The position numbers and the translations under genes were made by a program. From NCBI GenBank assembly GCA_020343755.1, contig CP070810.1, positions 106,578 to 113,064 on the forward strand: 6,487 nucleotides of DNA, given 5' to 3'. This document shows positions 5,047 through 6,487 of this stretch, piece by piece. Below the pieces are notes generated by a model, which saw only the letters and a list, made by a program, of their open reading frames with translations, ran no database searches and had not been told where the DNA came from. The DNA is from Dehalococcoidia bacterium. Lineage in GTDB: Bacteria > Chloroflexota > Dehalococcoidia > Dehalococcoidales > E44-bin46. Numbering within the stretch: the first letter of the stretch is position 1; each line of letters begins with the position of its first letter.

Positions 5047-6487
5047 GCCCCTTGCCCAGAGGCGCTCAGCTTTCTCCCCCAGCCCATTCAAAGGTAGACC
5101 CCTCCCCTTCATCAGCCTAAGGTTGCCCAAGAGAAGCTTTTTACCCTCCACTGAAGCCTCGACACCATGTCCTGGGATAGCATTAAAATCTGAAGCTGGT
5201 GACAACTCCAGTTTCTTCTCTTGAGAAGCCTCAACTATAGCTTCGGCAAGGGGATGCTCCGAGCCATATTCAGCAGAAGCTGCCAGCCGAAGAACTTCGT
5301 CCCGGGAAAGAGAGGGAACGGCAATGACATCGGTCACCCTGGGTTCACCCTGAGTTAGAGTGCCCGTTTTATCCAACAGCACAGCACTTATCCGATTAGA
5401 CCTCTCCAGCGCCGCAGCACTCCTAATAAGAATGCCATACTCGGCTCCCTTGCCAGTGCCTACCATGATTGCCGTTGGTGTTGCCAGCCCCAGGGCACAG
5501 GGACAGGCAATAATGAGCACAGCGACAAAGTTGAGGAGGGCAAAGGTGAGAGCTGGAGCCGGCCCTACCAAGTACCAGACGATGAAAGTAATGCTGGCGA
5601 TACCAATCACTATCGGCACAAAGTAGCTGGCGATGACATCGGCCAGGCGTTGGATAGGCGCTTTGCTTCCCTGGGCTTCCTCTACCAATCGTATAATCTG
5701 AGCCAGAGTCGTGTCCTTACCCACCTTGGTCGCCTCAAACTCGAAGCGGCCAGTCTTATTAATGGTGGCACCGATAACATCATCACCTACCTTTTTTTCT
5801 ACCGGGATGCTCTCTCCGGTAATCATAGACTCATCAACGCTGGAATACCCCCGACGAATAATGCCATCTACTGGCACCCGCTCACCCGCTCGCACCAGAA
5901 TGAGGTCGCCAACCTGAACATCGTCGACGGGAATTTCTATTTCTCTACCGTCACGGACAACCAGAGCCATCCTCGGTTGCAGACCGATGAGCTTTTTTAT
6001 CGCCTCTGAGGTCTGTCCTTTGGCTCTAGCTTCCAGAAAGCGCCCAAGGAGAATCAAGGCAATAATCATGGCTGAGGTATCGAAGTACAGATGGGGTTCA
6101 ATCCCGCCAACGACGAAAAGACTGGGGAAGAGAACAGCCACCATGCTGTAGAAATAGGCTGCTGAGGTGCCAACAGCAATCAGGGTATTCATATCGGCGG
6201 TTCGGTGTCGCAGCGCTCCCCATGCTCCCCGGTAGAATCGCCACCCTGCCCAGAACTGCACCGGTGTGGCCAGAGCCCACAGAAGATAGAGCTTCCCTGT
6301 GAAATCGGGGACCAACATCGAGAGGGCAAAGATTGCTAAGCCGAGAATAGCCGCCAGAATAAACCGGTTTCTTACGGTTCGAATCTCTCGCCGGGCAGCG
6401 GTGGCAACGTCTTCCAAGGTCTCTGCTTCAGTGCCCGGTTCATAGCCAGCCTCTTTCACTGCCCGCCGCAGGTCAGATAGCTCTGTC
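5044..6487 (-). CDS. copA: Copper-exporting P1B-type ATPase, N-terminal part (5' end outside the window, ends at an in-frame TAG)
   Basis: The frame is open to the right edge, so the GTG at 6459 is not the real start. The first visible residues, TELSDLRRAVKEAGYEPG, look like the last helix of an HMA heavy-metal-binding domain. After a linker come four hydrophobic segments (about 6363-6030), including MNTLIAVGTSAAYFYS and YFDTSAMIIALILLGR. The actuator domain follows with TGES at 5820-5809. The channel helix with CPC (5505-5497) comes next, then the phosphorylation motif DKTGT (5373-5359), the nucleotide-domain SEHP (histidine codon at 5256-5254) and GHG (about 5172-5164). The CPC motif indicates monovalent copper (or silver) export from the cytoplasm, driven by ATP. 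The frame stops at TAG 5044, before the GDGxND hinge and the last two helices, so a product ending here should be inactive. Family is certain; whether the gene works is not. Confidence 0.93.
   Translation of the reverse strand, partial: TELSDLRRAVKEAGYEPGTEAETLEDVATAARREIRTVRNRFILAAILGLAIFALSMLVPDFTGKLYLLWALATPVQFWAGWRFYRGAWGALRHRTADMNTLIAVGTSAAYFYSMVAVLFPSLFVVGGIEPHLYFDTSAMIIALILLGRFLEARAKGQTSEAIKKLIGLQPRMALVVRDGREIEIPVDDVQVGDLILVRAGERVPVDGIIRRGYSSVDESMITGESIPVEKKVGDDVIGATINKTGRFEFEATKVGKDTTLAQIIRLVEEAQGSKAPIQRLADVIASYFVPIVIGIASITFIVWYLVGPAPALTFALLNFVAVLIIACPCALGLATPTAIMVGTGKGAEYGILIRSAAALERSNRISAVLLDKTGTLTQGEPRVTDVIAVPSLSRDEVLRLAASAEYGSEHPLAEAIVEASQEKKLELSPASDFNAIPGHGVEASVEGKKLLLGNLRLMKGRGLPLNGLGEKAERLWARG

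Noticed and set aside
5650..6009. Plus-strand open frame of 119 codons opposite the ATPase actuator region
   Set aside because: It is antisense to conserved ATPase motifs, so it is a shadow of that coding frame.
6457..6459. GTG as the start codon of the copper ATPase
   Set aside because: The frame continues open to the window edge, and the residues before it read as the last helix of an HMA domain, so this GTG is an internal valine.
1..6487. CRISPR array, tRNA, insertion sequence or attachment site
   Set aside because: No regularly spaced direct repeats, cloverleaf sequence, transposase motifs or terminal inverted repeats of an IS element were seen on either strand.

Overview
All supportable genes in this window lie on the minus strand and transcription runs right to left, so the window is described here from its high-coordinate end. 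Base composition is balanced. Shine-Dalgarno sequences are strong, sigma70-type promoters are close to consensus, and an RNA-level metal switch is present, so this is a bacterium. The long secreted TIG/FN3 protein with a C-terminal anchor and the style of the E1 subunits remind me of Chloroflexota (Dehalococcoidia-like genomes) or a Gram-positive lineage. That placement is a guess from family resemblance only.

Region 6487-4375 encodes a Cu(+)-exporting P1B-type ATPase (CopA-like). It enters the window near the end of its N-terminal HMA metal-binding domain. It carries TGES, CPC, DKTGT, HP, GDGIND and the last two membrane helices. It is cut by one in-frame TAG at 5044-5046, at a place where reading straight through gives normal family sequence. 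This is either a point-nonsense pseudogene, a sequencing error, a split gene or a recoded amber codon. Only 21 bases after its end begins a 554-residue secreted protein (4353-2689). That protein has a signal peptide, four IPT/TIG-like Ig repeats, one fibronectin-III-like domain and a C-terminal membrane anchor, and it is probably cotranscribed with the ATPase.

Region 2688-2381 has no protein gene but is full of signals. It holds a GC-richer segment with nested inverted repeats (2546-2645), a near-perfect promoter (TTGACA-17-TACAAT), and a leader RNA that closely matches the NiCo (czcD-motif) riboswitch. The leader ends in an intrinsic terminator whose 5' arm reuses the last helix of the aptamer. 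It sits directly in front of a cation diffusion facilitator transporter (2380-1439) with a TTG start and a C-terminal cysteine cluster. Together these form a self-contained unit in which a transition metal (Ni/Co, possibly Fe) turns on its own exporter by antitermination.

Region 1438-1 starts with overlapping consensus-like promoters (1351-1317). They drive a two-gene unit for a thiamine-diphosphate 2-oxoacid (or acetoin) dehydrogenase E1 component. The alpha subunit is complete (1227-244). The beta subunit overlaps it by four bases and runs off the left edge (247-1). Thus metal export (copper, then Ni/Co-type) occupies the right two thirds of the window, and an unrelated central-metabolism operon begins at the left.
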